A stretch of DNA of 64,000 nt from the NCBI RefSeq assembly GCF_014648895.1, contig NZ_BMRZ01000024.1:32143-96142 (forward strand), read 5' to 3'. The DNA is from Streptomyces tanashiensis (lineage in GTDB: Bacteria > Actinomycetota > Actinomycetes > Streptomycetales > Streptomycetaceae). The notes beneath the pieces are model-generated. The model was not told the origin of the DNA. It saw only the letters and a list, made by a program, of their open reading frames with translations, and made no database searches. How positions within the stretch are numbered: the stretch's first letter is position 1; the number at the start of each line of letters is the position of its first letter. Below are positions 32,025 to 42,620 of this stretch, one piece after another. Position numbers and translations under genes: made by a program.

Positions 32025-32507
32025 ATGACGTTCAAGGTTGGCGACACCGTGGTCTATCCCCATCACGGGGCCGCGCTGATCGAGGCCATCGAAACTCGCC
32101 AGATCAAAGGCGTGGACAAGACCTACTTGGTGCTCAAGGTCGCGCAGGGCGACCTGACGGTTCGTGTGCCGGCGGACAATGCGGAGTTCGTCGGTGTTCG
32201 CGACGTGGTCGGTCAGGACGGGCTGGACCGGGTCTTCGAGGTGCTGCGCGCGCCGTACGCCGAAGAGCCGACGAACTGGTCCCGTCGCTACAAGGCAAAT
32301 CTCGAGAAGCTCGCCTCCGGCGATGTCATCAAGGTCGCCGAAGTGGTGCGCGACCTGTGGCGTCGTGAGCGCGAGCGCGGACTTTCCGCAGGTGAGAAGC
32401 GCATGCTTGCCAAGGCTCGTCAGATCCTGGTGAGCGAGCTGGCCCTCGCGGAGAACACGAACGAGGACAAGGCCGAGGCTCTCCTCGACGAGGTCCTCGC
32501 GTCCTGA
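32025..32507 (+). CDS. carD: CarD family RNA polymerase-binding regulator
   Basis: 160 residues, full family length: N-terminal RNA polymerase interaction domain (F-K-V-G-D-T-V-V-Y-P-H-H-G) and C-terminal helical DNA-binding domain with W85, the tryptophan that wedges the promoter bubble. It stabilises open complexes at rRNA and housekeeping promoters. Order carD-ispD-ispF-cysS-rlmB is the same in mycobacteria. GAAGGGG precedes the ATG. Confidence 0.95.
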   Translation: MTFKVGDTVVYPHHGAALIEAIETRQIKGVDKTYLVLKVAQGDLTVRVPADNAEFVGVRDVVGQDGLDRVFEVLRAPYAEEPTNWSRRYKANLEKLASGDVIKVAEVVRDLWRRERERGLSAGEKRMLAKARQILVSELALAENTNEDKAEALLDEVLAS

Positions 32508-32817
32508 GCCGCGTTTCCAAGTGAAGCAGTGAAGCGATGCCGCGGTGCCCGCTGGCGTGCTGTGATCCACACAGTGCTGTCGTCGGGCGCTGCGGCATAT
32601 CCGCGTCGTCCCGTTTCGCGTACGTTCGCGGACCGTACGCGCGACCGCACCACTGAAGTAACCCGCACCCCCTGAACTTCTCTACGCCCGAACCCCTGTG
32701 CCCACGCGGCCACGCCTCGACCGTCGTCACGGAAAGGGCCCGGTCAAGGCGGTGCGTCCGGCACGGTGAGGCCATACCCATGTCGGCCGCGGAAACAAAC
32801 CTGCCGGAGTGCAACCG
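32508..32817. other. Intergenic region carD-ispD
   Basis: 310 bp without a gene. Contains a hairpin of 8-bp arms CGCGTACG/CGTACGCG (32617-32624 and 32634-32641). No recognisable riboswitch. Confidence 0.45.
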
Positions 32818-33567
32818 ATGTCAGACGAAGTGCGTCCTAGCCGTACCGCCGTGGTGATCCCGGCCGCAGGGCGGGGCGTACGCCTCGGCCCCGGCGCCCC
32901 CAAGGCGCTTCGCGCGCTGAACGGCACCCCCATGCTCATCCACGCCGTCCGCGCGATGGCCGCCTCCCGCGCGGTCTCGCTCGTCGTCGTGGTCGCCCCC
33001 TCCGACGGCGCCGCCGAGGTCAAGAACCTCCTCGACGCCCACGCCCTGCCCGAGCGGACCGACTACCTCGTCGTCCCCGGCGGCGACACCCGCCAGGAGT
33101 CCGTGCACCTCGGCCTCAAGGCGCTCCCCGAGGGCATCACCACGGTCCTCGTCCACGACGCGGCCCGCCCGCTGGTGCCCGTCGACACCGTGGACGCCGT
33201 CATCGAGGCCGTACGGGACGGGGCCGTCGCCGTCGTCCCCGCGCTGCCCGTCGCCGACACCGTCAAGGAGGTCGAGCCGGCCGAGAAGCCCGGCGACCCC
33301 GAGCAGGTCGTCGCCACCCCGGTCCGCGCCCGCCTCCGCGCCGTCCAGACCCCGCAGGGCTTCGACCACGACACCCTGGTCAACGCCCACGCCACCATCG
33401 CCCTCACCGGTGACGGCGCCACCGACGACGCCGGCATGGTCGAGCGGCTCGGCGCGCCCGTCGTCGTCGTGCCCGGCCACGAAGAGGCCTTCAAGGTGAC
33501 CCGCCCCCTCGACCTCGTCCTCGCCGAGGCCGTACTCGCCCGCAGGAGGGCCAACGATGGCTTCTGA
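32818..33567 (+). CDS. ispD: 2-C-methyl-D-erythritol 4-phosphate cytidylyltransferase
   Basis: 249 residues with nucleotide-binding P-A-A-G-R-G-V-R-L-G and V-H-D-A-A-R-P. It makes CDP-ME, the third step of the MEP isoprenoid pathway. GGAG lies 8 nt before ATG 32818. It overlaps ispF by 11 bp, coupling the two enzymes. Confidence 0.95.
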   Translation: MSDEVRPSRTAVVIPAAGRGVRLGPGAPKALRALNGTPMLIHAVRAMAASRAVSLVVVVAPSDGAAEVKNLLDAHALPERTDYLVVPGGDTRQESVHLGLKALPEGITTVLVHDAARPLVPVDTVDAVIEAVRDGAVAVVPALPVADTVKEVEPAEKPGDPEQVVATPVRARLRAVQTPQGFDHDTLVNAHATIALTGDGATDDAGMVERLGAPVVVVPGHEEAFKVTRPLDLVLAEAVLARRRANDGF

Positions 33568-34057
33568 CCGACCCGTCCTTCCCCGTACCGGCATCGGCAC
33601 CGACGTCCACGCCTTCGAGAAGGGCCGCGAACTCTGGTGCGCGGGTCTCCTCTGGGAGGGTGAGGAGTACGGCCTCGCCGGGCACTCCGACGGTGACGTC
33701 GCCGCCCACGCCGCCTGCGACGCGCTCTTCTCCGCCGCCGGCGTCGGCGACCTCGGCGCCCACTTCGGCACCTCGCGCCCCGAGTGGTCCGGCGCCTCCG
33801 GCGTCACCCTGCTCGCCGAGGCCGCCCGGATCGTCCGCGCCGAGGGGTACGAGATCGGGAACATCGCCGTGCAGGTCGTCGGCGTCCGCCCCAAGATCGG
33901 CAAGCGGCGCGACGAGGCCCAGAAGGCGCTGAGCGAGGCGGCGGGCGCACCCGTCTCCGTCTCCGGCACCACCACGGACGGCCTCGGCCTCACCGGCCGT
34001 GCCGAGGGTCTCGCGGCCCTCGCGACCGCCCTCGTCTACCCCGTGGGCGCCCCGTAG
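33557..34057 (+). CDS. ispF: 2-C-methyl-D-erythritol 2,4-cyclodiphosphate synthase
   Basis: 166 residues. Metal ligands D16 and H18 (G-T-D-V-H-A-F) and H51 after H-S-D-G-D-V are present, as is the cytidine-binding T-T-T-D-G-L-G segment. It cyclises CDP-ME2P in the MEP pathway. The start lies within the end of ispD and has GGAGGG upstream. Confidence 0.95.
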   Translation: MASDRPVLPRTGIGTDVHAFEKGRELWCAGLLWEGEEYGLAGHSDGDVAAHAACDALFSAAGVGDLGAHFGTSRPEWSGASGVTLLAEAARIVRAEGYEIGNIAVQVVGVRPKIGKRRDEAQKALSEAAGAPVSVSGTTTDGLGLTGRAEGLAALATALVYPVGAP

Positions 34058-34137
34058 GGCTCCCGTGGTGCGCCGGGCGCGGTGAAAAACGTCATCGGTG
34101 ACCCCGATCAGGTCGCAGGGCACTACCACACGCCCAC

Positions 34138-34143
34138 TACTCT
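34138..34143 (+). promoter_or_regulatory. -10 hexamer of cysS (leaderless)
   Basis: TACTCT ends 6 nt before GTG 34150. Confidence 0.5.
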
Positions 34144-34149
34144 GGAGTG

Positions 34150-35550
34150 GTGACTATTCGCCTGTACGACACCAGCGCCCGGCAGATCCGTGACTTCACC
34201 CCGCTCACGCCGGGCTGTGTCTCGATCTACCTCTGTGGTGCCACCGTGCAGGCGGCCCCGCACATCGGTCACATCCGGTCGGGGCTGAACTTCGACATCA
34301 TGCGCCGCTGGTTCGCGTACCGCGGATACGACGTCACGTTCATCCGCAACGTCACCGACATCGACGACAAGATCATCAGGAAGGGCGCCGAGCAGGGCCG
34401 CCCCTGGTGGTCCATCGGCTACGAGAACGAGCGCGCGTTCAACGCCGGTTACGAGGCCCTCGGTTGCCTCCCGCCGACCTACGAGCCCCGCGCCACCGGT
34501 CACGTCCCCGAGATGATCGAGATGATGCGGGGTCTGATCGAGCGCGGCCACGCCTACGAGGCGGACGGCAGCGTCTACTTCGACGTGCGCTCCTTCCCGG
34601 GGTACCTGGAGCTCTCCAACCAGGACATCGACGACCTCCGCCAGCCCGCCGAGGACGGCATCACCGGCAAGCGCGACCCGCGCGACTTCGCCATGTGGAA
34701 GGCGACCAAGCCGGGCGAGCCCGACTGGGAGACCCCGTGGGGCCGCGGCCGTCCCGGCTGGCACCTGGAGTGCTCGGCCATGGCCCACAAGTACCTGGGC
34801 TCCGCCTTCGACATCCACGGCGGCGGCCTCGACCTGATCTTCCCGCACCACGAGAACGAGATCGCCCAGGCCAAGGCCTTCGGCGACGAGTTCGCCCGGT
34901 ACTGGGTGCACAACGCCTGGGTCACCATGAGCGGCGAGAAGATGTCGAAGTCGCTCGGCAACAGCGTGCTGGTGTCCGAGATGGTGAAGAACTGGCGCCC
35001 CATCGTCCTCCGCTACTACCTGGGCACCCCGCACTACCGCTCGATGATCGAGTACAGCGAGGAGTCCCTGCGCGAGGCCGAGTCGGCGTTCGCCCGCATC
35101 GAGGGCTTCGTCCAGCGCGCCACCGAGAAGGCCGGGACGACCGTCGCCCCCGCCGCCGAGGTGCCGCCGGCCTTCGCCGAGGCCATGGACGACGACCTGG
35201 GCGTGCCGCACGCGCTGGCGATCATCCACACCACCGTCCGCCAGGGCAACAGCGCCCTCGCCGCGGACGACAAGGACGAGGCCATCGCCCGCCTCGCCGA
35301 GGTCCGCGCCATGCTCGGCGTCCTCGGCCTGGACCCGCTCGACCCGCACTGGGCCGAGGAGACCGGTGGCGGCGAGGAGCTCCACGGCGCCGTCGACACC
35401 CTCGTACGTCTCGTGCTCCAGCAGCGCGAGTCGGCGCGCGAGCGCAAGGACTGGGCGACCGCGGACGCGATCCGCGACCAGCTCAACCAGTCCGGCCTCG
35501 CCATCGAGGACAGCCCCGACGGCCCCCGCTGGACGCTGGGCAACCGTTAG
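34150..35550 (+). CDS. cysS: Cysteinyl-tRNA synthetase
   Basis: 466 residues, class I synthetase. Zinc and substrate Cys in Y-L-C-G-A-T-V, HIGH box H38-I-G-H41, and K-M-S-K-S at about 264-268. It charges tRNA-Cys. The close paralog MshC of mycothiol synthesis is about 50 residues shorter, so this is CysS. Start GTG 34150 follows a -10 with leaderless spacing; GTG 34147 is equally in frame. Confidence 0.95.
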   Translation: MTIRLYDTSARQIRDFTPLTPGCVSIYLCGATVQAAPHIGHIRSGLNFDIMRRWFAYRGYDVTFIRNVTDIDDKIIRKGAEQGRPWWSIGYENERAFNAGYEALGCLPPTYEPRATGHVPEMIEMMRGLIERGHAYEADGSVYFDVRSFPGYLELSNQDIDDLRQPAEDGITGKRDPRDFAMWKATKPGEPDWETPWGRGRPGWHLECSAMAHKYLGSAFDIHGGGLDLIFPHHENEIAQAKAFGDEFARYWVHNAWVTMSGEKMSKSLGNSVLVSEMVKNWRPIVLRYYLGTPHYRSMIEYSEESLREAESAFARIEGFVQRATEKAGTTVAPAAEVPPAFAEAMDDDLGVPHALAIIHTTVRQGNSALAADDKDEAIARLAEVRAMLGVLGLDPLDPHWAEETGGGEELHGAVDTLVRLVLQQRESARERKDWATADAIRDQLNQSGLAIEDSPDGPRWTLGNR

Positions 35551-35627
35551 AAGACGTGCCGCTCGGGCCTCCGGGCGGCACACTTCAGTTACAGACCTAC
35601 GTACGCAACACCGAGGATTAGGTAGTC

Positions 35628-36587
35628 ATGGCCGGGAACAGCCAGCGCAGGAACCGTCGGACGTCCAACAAGAAGGGTGCGACGGTCGGCAGCGGTGGCC
35701 AGCGGCGCAAGGGCCTCGAAGGCAAGGGCCCGACGCCCAAGGCCGAGGACCGCAAGGGCCACAAGGCGTACCGCGTCTCCAACGCGATGGCCCGGCAGGC
35801 GGCCAAGCGCCGTCCCGCGCCCCGCCGCGGCGGCCCCAAGGGCGCCAGCGAGATGGTCGTCGGCCGCAACCCGGTCTTCGAGGCGCTGCGCGACGGCGTG
35901 CCCGCCACCACGCTGTACGTGCAGCAGTTCATCGACAACGACGAGCGGGTGCGCGAGGCCCTCCAGCTCGCCGGCGCGCGCGGCAACATCAACCTGATGG
36001 AAGCCCCGCGCCCCGAGCTCGACCGCATGACCAACGGGCTGAACCACCAGGGTCTGGTCCTCGTGGTCCCGCCGTACGAGTACGCGCACCCGGAGGACCT
36101 CACCGCCGCGGCCTACGACGAGCACGAGGAGCCGCTGATCGTCGCCCTCGACGGCGTCACCGACCCGCGCAACCTCGGCGCGATCGTCCGCTCCGTCTCC
36201 GCCTTCGCGGGCCACGGCGTGGTCATCCCCGAGCGCCGCGCCGCCGGTATGACCGCCGGTGCCTGGAAGACCTCCGCCGGCACCGCCGCGCGCACCCCGG
36301 TCGCCCGCGTCACCAACCTGACCCGCGCTCTGCAGGAGTACAAGAAGGCCGGCATCGCCGTCGTCGGCCTCGCCGCCGAGGGCACGCACGAGGTGCAGGA
36401 CCTGGAGGCGCTCGGCGGCCCGGTCGTCATCGTCGTCGGCTCCGAGGGCAAGGGTCTCTCCCGCCTCGTCGGCGAGACCTGCGACTTCCTCGTCCGCATC
36501 CCGATGCCGGGCGGCGCCGAGTCGCTCAACGCCGGTGTCGCCGCCGGTGTCGTGCTCTACGAGGCGGCCCGCCGCCGCATGGGCTGA
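35628..36587 (+). CDS. rlmB: 23S rRNA (guanosine-2'-O)-methyltransferase, TrmH family
   Basis: 319 residues. A basic, probably disordered N-terminal extension (1-75, many R/K) is typical of actinobacterial RlmB; then a substrate-binding L30e-like domain and a SPOUT domain with D-P-R-N-L-G-A-I-V-R, G-S-E-G-K-G-L-S and S-L-N-A-G-V-A-A-G-V. It methylates G2251 (E. coli numbering) of 23S rRNA. It follows cysS by 77 bp. Confidence 0.94.
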   Translation: MAGNSQRRNRRTSNKKGATVGSGGQRRKGLEGKGPTPKAEDRKGHKAYRVSNAMARQAAKRRPAPRRGGPKGASEMVVGRNPVFEALRDGVPATTLYVQQFIDNDERVREALQLAGARGNINLMEAPRPELDRMTNGLNHQGLVLVVPPYEYAHPEDLTAAAYDEHEEPLIVALDGVTDPRNLGAIVRSVSAFAGHGVVIPERRAAGMTAGAWKTSAGTAARTPVARVTNLTRALQEYKKAGIAVVGLAAEGTHEVQDLEALGGPVVIVVGSEGKGLSRLVGETCDFLVRIPMPGGAESLNAGVAAGVVLYEAARRRMG

Positions 36588-36682
36588 CCCGAACGAGGGA
36601 CGCGCCCCGGCCGTGATCTTGACGGGCCTCGGACATTTGGCAACCGTCAAGGCAGTGTCCTAACCGCACATCACTCGGTTAG

Positions 36683-38254
36683 ATGAGTGTGGACACCAGA
36701 ACGCCCCGGCCGGGGTTCGACGATCAGCCCGCGCTGAGCATGGTCAAAGTGGATTCCGATCCCGCCCAGGTGATCGTGAACCACGCCAGCTTCCGTGTGC
36801 GGCTCGCGCCGGCCCCGCAGCCCAAGTTCGGCGCCGGTGCCCGCACCGCCGCCCTCGCCGGAGCCGCCGCAGCCGCGGCGGGCGGCCCGCGCCGTCGCCC
36901 CGTGGTGTGGACCGGGAAGTCCACGCCGGGCGCGACCGGCCTGCTCCAGGCCGTGCGCGAGTCGTCCGTCTCCACGCTCGAACCGGCCGTCGGCCGCGGC
37001 GGCCACGACCTCGGCAGCACCCAGGCCATCCCGCGCATCGACACCACGATGCCCACGCCCGTGGTGCCCTCCGAGGCCGCCCCGCTGCTGCCGCCGATGC
37101 GCCGCGCCGAGGGCGCCTACGACGAGCTGTACGACCTGAGGCCCGAGCCCACCGAGCCGTACGAGAGCGACGCGCCGCACGGCCGGGCCGCCCAGCGGCA
37201 CGGGCAGGACAACGTCCGGCACGCCTACTACCCCGGCCGCCGGATGAACCTCGGCGTCGTCCTCCTCCCGCTCCGCGTCTTCCTCGGCTTCATCTCCATC
37301 TACGCGGGCATGGGCAAGCTCTGCGACCCCGTCTACTTCGACGGCGGCGAGCGCGGCTCCATGGTGAAGTGGCTCAACTCCCTCCACCCCTGGGCCCTCG
37401 CCGAACCCCTGCGGGACTTCGCCCTCCAGCACCCCGTCGGCGCCGGACTCACCGTCGCCTTCCTCCAGGTCGTCGTCGGCGTCCTCACCGTCCTCGGACT
37501 CTGGCAGCGCGTCGCCGCCGTCGTCGGCGGGCTGCTCTCCGCCGCCCTCCTCCTGACGGTCAGCTGGAAGACCGTCCCGGTCTACGACTCCGCCGACATC
37601 ATCTACCTCGCCGCCTGGTCGCCGCTGATCATCGCCGGCGCCCCGGTCTACTCCCTCGACGGCCGCCTCGCCGGCGAGGCCTGGCGCACCCTCGGCCCCC
37701 GCGCCGAGCTCTGGGACCTCCGCCGCCGCGTCACCCGCCGCAGCACCCTCCTCGCCGCGGTCGTCGTCGGCCTCACCCTCCTCGTCGGCTCCGTCCTCGG
37801 CGGCGCCGTCCGCTCCACCGAGATGGTCACCGTCCCGGGCCCCAACGACGACCCGATCAACCACCTCCCCGGCGAGCCGCTCCCGCAGGAGCCGACCCGC
37901 CGCGCCCCCTCGAAGGCCGCCTCCACGGCGCCGAAGCCCGCCGCGACCACCGAGGCTCCCGCGCGGCGCGAGGAGACCCAGGAGGCCGCCCGGCCCACCG
38001 AGACGACCCGCGAGTCCACCCGGACCCAGGAGCAGCGCCCGACCGCCACCCAGGGCACGACGAGCACCGGCGGCACCAGCAGCCGTACGCCGACGCAGTC
38101 GAAGCCGGCGCCCCCGCCGTCCACGAGCGACAGCCCGGGCGGTGCCGGCGGCACGTCGGGCGGCGGCTCGACCGGCTCCACCAGCACCCCGCCCGAGAGC
38201 GGCTCGACGTCGGGCGGCGGCGCCCGGAACCCGATCGGCGGCCTGCTGGGCTGA
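36683..38254 (+). CDS. DoxX family membrane protein with long flanking regions
   Basis: 523 residues. Residues 1-185 are hydrophilic and cytoplasmic, about 188-300 hold the DoxX-like helices (M-N-L-G-V-V-L-L-P-L-R-V-F-L-G and neighbours), a last helix lies at 354-376, and 380-523 is a Pro/Thr/Ser/Gly-rich tail with many repeats, probably outside the cell. DoxX proteins are linked to redox and thiosulfate metabolism but the role here is unknown. An inverted pair TTGACGG/CCGTCAA (36619 and 36644) lies upstream. Confidence 0.85.
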   Translation: MSVDTRTPRPGFDDQPALSMVKVDSDPAQVIVNHASFRVRLAPAPQPKFGAGARTAALAGAAAAAAGGPRRRPVVWTGKSTPGATGLLQAVRESSVSTLEPAVGRGGHDLGSTQAIPRIDTTMPTPVVPSEAAPLLPPMRRAEGAYDELYDLRPEPTEPYESDAPHGRAAQRHGQDNVRHAYYPGRRMNLGVVLLPLRVFLGFISIYAGMGKLCDPVYFDGGERGSMVKWLNSLHPWALAEPLRDFALQHPVGAGLTVAFLQVVVGVLTVLGLWQRVAAVVGGLLSAALLLTVSWKTVPVYDSADIIYLAAWSPLIIAGAPVYSLDGRLAGEAWRTLGPRAELWDLRRRVTRRSTLLAAVVVGLTLLVGSVLGGAVRSTEMVTVPGPNDDPINHLPGEPLPQEPTRRAPSKAASTAPKPAATTEAPARREETQEAARPTETTRESTRTQEQRPTATQGTTSTGGTSSRTPTQSKPAPPPSTSDSPGGAGGTSGGGSTGSTSTPPESGSTSGGGARNPIGGLLG

Positions 38255-38269
38255 CCCACGGGCACGGGA

Positions 38270-38304
38270 AAGGGCGGCACCGCTTCTCCGGCGGTGCCGC
38301 CCTT
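38270..38304. terminator. Convergent terminator, DoxX / nucleotidyltransferase
   Basis: AAGGGCGGCACCGC (38270-38283) and its complement at 38291-38304 form a 14-bp stem with a 7-nt loop between two convergent genes. Confidence 0.8.
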
Positions 38305-38320
38305 CTCGTACGTCCGCCCG

Positions 38321-39037
38321 TCAGGCCTTCTGGGCGGCCAGCTCCTTGGCCGCCTCCGTCAGGTCCTTGGCGGTGTCGATGGCCCTCCAGTACGCGCCCT
38401 GGGGCAGCGGGAAGCCCGCCAGGCGCCGCTCGCGCGCGAGGCGGGGGAAGGTGGTCCGCTCGTGGTCGCCGAGGTCGGGGAGGAGCTCCGTGAAGGCCGC
38501 GGAGAAGACGTACACGCCCGCGTTGATGAGGAACGGGGACGGCGGCGCCTCGATGAAGTCGGTGATGTGCCCGAAGGTGTCGGTCTCGACGGCGCCCCAC
38601 GGGATCCTGGGGCGGGCCAGGGCGAGCGTGGCGAGGGCGTCGCGCTCCGCGTGGAAGGCGGCCATCTCGCGCAGCGAGAAGCGGGTCCAGATGTCGCCGT
38701 TGGTGGCGTACCAGGGCTGGTCCGGGGCGGGCAGGTGCGCGGCGGCGTACTTGAGGCCGCCGCCGCGCCCCAGGGGCTCGCTCTCGACGACCGTGGTCAC
38801 CTTCAGCGGCAGGTTCGCGGAATCCAGCCACTCCTGGAGCACCTCGGCGAGGTGGCCGCAGGAGACGACGGCGTCGGTCACGCCCTCGGCGGCCAGCCAG
38901 GAAAGCTGATGGCCGATGATCGGGGTCCCGGTGCCCGGGATCTCGACCATCGGCTTGGGGCGGTCGTCGGTGTACGGGCGGAGCCGTGAGCCCTGGCCGC
39001 CCGCCAGGACCACGGCCTGCGTCGGAGTGGTGTGCAT
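38321..39037 (-). CDS. NDP-sugar/nucleotidyltransferase family protein
   Basis: 238 residues. The N-terminal L-A-G-G-Q-G-S-R-L-R-P-Y-T and R-P-K-P-M motif and N-G-D-I-W are those of sugar-nucleotide pyrophosphorylases (RmlA/ManC/MurU type). It would activate a sugar 1-phosphate or similar; product unknown. TATCGT ends 7 nt before the ATG, with no ribosome site: leaderless. Confidence 0.9.
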   Translation of the reverse strand: MHTTPTQAVVLAGGQGSRLRPYTDDRPKPMVEIPGTGTPIIGHQLSWLAAEGVTDAVVSCGHLAEVLQEWLDSANLPLKVTTVVESEPLGRGGGLKYAAAHLPAPDQPWYATNGDIWTRFSLREMAAFHAERDALATLALARPRIPWGAVETDTFGHITDFIEAPPSPFLINAGVYVFSAAFTELLPDLGDHERTTFPRLARERRLAGFPLPQGAYWRAIDTAKDLTEAAKELAAQKA

Positions 39038-39044
39038 ACGGGGA

Positions 39045-39050
39045 ACGATA
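39045..39050 (-). promoter_or_regulatory. -10 hexamer of the nucleotidyltransferase gene
   Basis: TATCGT on the minus strand, 7 nt before ATG 39037. Confidence 0.5.
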
Positions 39051-39074
39051 GGCGCCCGGTATGCGTCAGGCCGT

Positions 39075-39485
39075 TCAGCTCGCGCGCATCACGCCGGTCG
39101 CGTACGAGGTGTCGCAGACCGGGCGGGAGAAGGACTGGGCGCGCGAGGGGCCGTAGTGCTCGACGGCGGCGCGGCCGAGGGCGCGGGCGATGGAGAAGCA
39201 GTGCTTGGCGAGGGAGGGCCGGTTCTCCACCTCGCGCTGGAGGTGGGTGAGGGCCGTGCCGGGGTCCTTCTCCTGAAGCTCTGCGAGGAGCTGGTCGCGG
39301 AGAATATCCTGCGGGGCACGGGACTTGGCCCGGACGGAGACCTCCGTGGAGGACGCCGTCAGCTGGGTGCCGGAGTCCTGGCCGGCCCACGGAACGGCGG
39401 ACACCGCGAGCGTTCCCGAGAGCACCAGGACGACGGGCAGGACGAGGGCGAGAGAGCGGCCGATTCGGCGGGCAGTGTGCGTCAC
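39075..39485 (-). CDS. Small secreted protein of unknown function
   Basis: 136 residues from GTG 39485. N-terminal T-A-R-R-I-G-R-S then a hydrophobic stretch to about 30: signal peptide or anchor. The mature part is helical with two Cys (K-H-C-F-S and P-V-C-D-T) likely to form a disulfide. TACGCT (39498-39493) ends 7 nt before the GTG. Not recognised as a named family. Confidence 0.75.
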   Translation of the reverse strand: MTHTARRIGRSLALVLPVVLVLSGTLAVSAVPWAGQDSGTQLTASSTEVSVRAKSRAPQDILRDQLLAELQEKDPGTALTHLQREVENRPSLAKHCFSIARALGRAAVEHYGPSRAQSFSRPVCDTSYATGVMRAS

Positions 39486-39492
39486 GCAGGCG

Positions 39493-39498
39493 AGCGTA
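39493..39498 (-). promoter_or_regulatory. -10 hexamer of the small secreted-protein gene
   Basis: TACGCT on the minus strand, 7 nt before GTG 39485. Confidence 0.45.
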
Positions 39499-39637
39499 GC
39501 GGCCGGTAGTGATATGGCGACATTTAGTCACTCTCGCGAGGGATGGTTCGAGGCGGCTTTTCGAATCCCGTGTTGACGCGGGGGCTTCGGCGGGGCCCCG
39601 AATGCCGGGGTTTTCCGGGGAAAGCCCGTTTAAACGA

Positions 39638-39670
39638 ACGGCCCCGCATCTGCAACAGATGCGGGGCCGT
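39638..39670 (-). terminator. msiK terminator
   Basis: ACGGCCCCGCATCTG (39638-39652), loop CAA, and the exact complement at 39656-39670; 15-bp stem, 22 bp after the msiK stop. Confidence 0.85.
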
Positions 39671-39692
39671 ACGGCAGTGCTCGGGGCCGGTC

Positions 39693-40790
<1,098 letters not shown>

Positions 40791-40972
40791 GGTGATGCGT
40801 CCCTTCACCGGCAGGAACGTGCCGGACGATCCGAGTAAAGGAAGGATTGAGGTCTAGTCCACCTGGGTGAACCGCAAGTGACGCTACCTGCCGGTGCCCG
40901 ATCTGTCAGCACTCACGGGCCAGTGAGATTTCCGACCGTCGCCGGGGCCGCGTTGGTTACACTGCACTCGCT

Positions 40973-41046
40973 GCCTCCTTAGCTCAGCTGGCCAGAGCAC
41001 CGCTCTTGTAAAGCGGGGGTCGTCGGTTCGAACCCGACAGGGGGCT
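40973..41046 (+). tRNA. tRNA-Thr(UGU)
   Basis: A full cloverleaf of 74 nt: acceptor GCCTCCT/AGGGGGC, D-arm, anticodon stem CCGCT/AGCGG with loop CTTGTAA (anticodon TGT at 41007-41009), variable loop, T-arm GTCGG-TTCGAAC-CCGAC, discriminator T. CCA is not encoded. It is the boundary between the msiK core and a variable region. Confidence 0.95.
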
Positions 41047-41209
41047 CCGGACGAAGGGCCGGCGCAGGGGCGTGATTCCCCGGCGTCGGTCCTTTCGCAT
41101 GGGCCTGCAACCTTCTGCGGCGTCACGGGGTCGAACGGGTGCACGGGAAGCGGGTCGGCGCTTCCGTCAGCACCAGGTGCCTCCGCATCCGGGGGCCGAG
41201 GAGGATTTC

Positions 41210-42529
41210 GTGGCACGTATGCGTACGGCAGTGGTGGCGGCGGCGTTGATCGCCGCGCTGGCGCCGGTGACGCTCGGGGGATCGGCGGCCTTCGCCGCGC
41301 CCGCGACGCCGGCCGCCGGCACCGCGGTGGCGGAGGTCGGGACGGTCGTCCAGAACGGCGGTCCGGTGGCCGTTCCGGCGGGTGAGGAAGGGGCGGTGAC
41401 GCTTCGGTTCACGGCCTCGCTGCCGGCGGGGGTGCGGGGTCCGGTGACCGGGGCCCTCCACCTGTCCACCAAGCTCTTCGAGATCGCGGGGAACTCGCCG
41501 GTGAGCGAGAACGTGGTCCGCTCCACCTGCTCGGTCAACGGCGTCGCGTACGGCGCGTGCCGGTGGAACATGCCCTTCATGCACGACACGCAGGACGCGG
41601 ATCCGCCGTCTCTCGACCTTCCGACGGTGACCGCCGCAGGTACCCTCGCCTACACCGTCACCCTGGACGCCGACCGGACCGCGGACGCCCTGGTCGACAA
41701 GGAGGCCCGGGTCGAGCTGAAGGACAGCACGGGCGCGGTGGTGGCTCGGGGAACGGTCGGCCTCGACTTCGTCCCCGGGACGCCTCCACCGGGGCAGCGC
41801 GGCACCGTGCACGCGCGGGACAAGTCCGGCGTGCTGTGGCGGTACGAGGGCACGGGCGACGTCACCAGGCCGTTCGCCGCGCGCAAGCGCGTCGGCGGCG
41901 GCTGGAACGCGTACACCGCCGTCACCCCGGTGGACAGCCCGACCGCCGCGGGGTACGGCGACCTCGTGGCCCGCGACCGGGACGGGGTGCTCTGGTACTA
42001 CACGGGCACCGGCAAGCCCGACGCCCCGTTCGCACCGCGGCGGCGGGTCGGCGGCGGCTGGAACGTCTACACCTCCCTCGTCGGCAACAGCCACTACGGT
42101 CTGGTCGCCCGGGACAGGGACGGCGTGCTGTGGTCGTACGACCACGTCTTCGGACAGCGGAAGCGGGTCGGCGGCGGCTGGAACACCTACACGGCGCTGA
42201 CCATGCCGGGCAACTGGGGCGGGATCCTGGGCCGCGACAAGGACGGCGTGCTGTGGAAGTACGACCTCCAGGGCTGCGCCCCCTGTGCGCCCTTCGAGCC
42301 GAGGCAGCGCGTCGGCGGCGGCTGGAACGTCTACACCGCCCTCGCCGGTACGACGGAGCTCGGACGTGACGAGAATCCCGACCTGGTCGCCCGCGACGCC
42401 GCCGGGAAGCTCTGGCTCCACCAGGGCGTGCGCAAGTCCTCGCCCTACCACTCCTGGGGCACCACCGTTCCCGGCTCGACCCGCACCCTCGTCGGCGGCG
42501 GCTGGAACACCTACAACCTGATCTTCTGA
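41210..42529 (+). CDS. Secreted tachylectin-like beta-propeller protein
   Basis: 439 residues from GTG 41210, which has GGAGG 5 nt upstream. Sec signal peptide (about 1-31, ending F-A-A-P). Residues 35-200 form an immunoglobulin-like domain with two Cys pairs; residues 200-439 are five or six repeats of R-V-G-G-G-W-N-x-Y-T plus A-R-D-x-D-G-V-L-W-x-Y. The repeats match those of the gpmA-island protein at 23354. Probably an extracellular carbohydrate-binding protein. Confidence 0.85.
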   Translation: MARMRTAVVAAALIAALAPVTLGGSAAFAAPATPAAGTAVAEVGTVVQNGGPVAVPAGEEGAVTLRFTASLPAGVRGPVTGALHLSTKLFEIAGNSPVSENVVRSTCSVNGVAYGACRWNMPFMHDTQDADPPSLDLPTVTAAGTLAYTVTLDADRTADALVDKEARVELKDSTGAVVARGTVGLDFVPGTPPPGQRGTVHARDKSGVLWRYEGTGDVTRPFAARKRVGGGWNAYTAVTPVDSPTAAGYGDLVARDRDGVLWYYTGTGKPDAPFAPRRRVGGGWNVYTSLVGNSHYGLVARDRDGVLWSYDHVFGQRKRVGGGWNTYTALTMPGNWGGILGRDKDGVLWKYDLQGCAPCAPFEPRQRVGGGWNVYTALAGTTELGRDENPDLVARDAAGKLWLHQGVRKSSPYHSWGTTVPGSTRTLVGGGWNTYNLIF

Positions 42530-42620
42530 GCCCTTCCGGGGAGAAGGGGAGGGGCGGGGCAACCTTCGGGGTGGGGTGGGAGTCTTCGTGCTGAGTTTCC
42601 GTACCGTGTGAAGGGTCCCC

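Noticed and set aside
40973..41046. tRNA-Thr as attachment site of an island
   Set aside because: No copy of the tRNA 3' end is found further right in the window and no integrase is nearby, so only the neighbourhood difference is reported.
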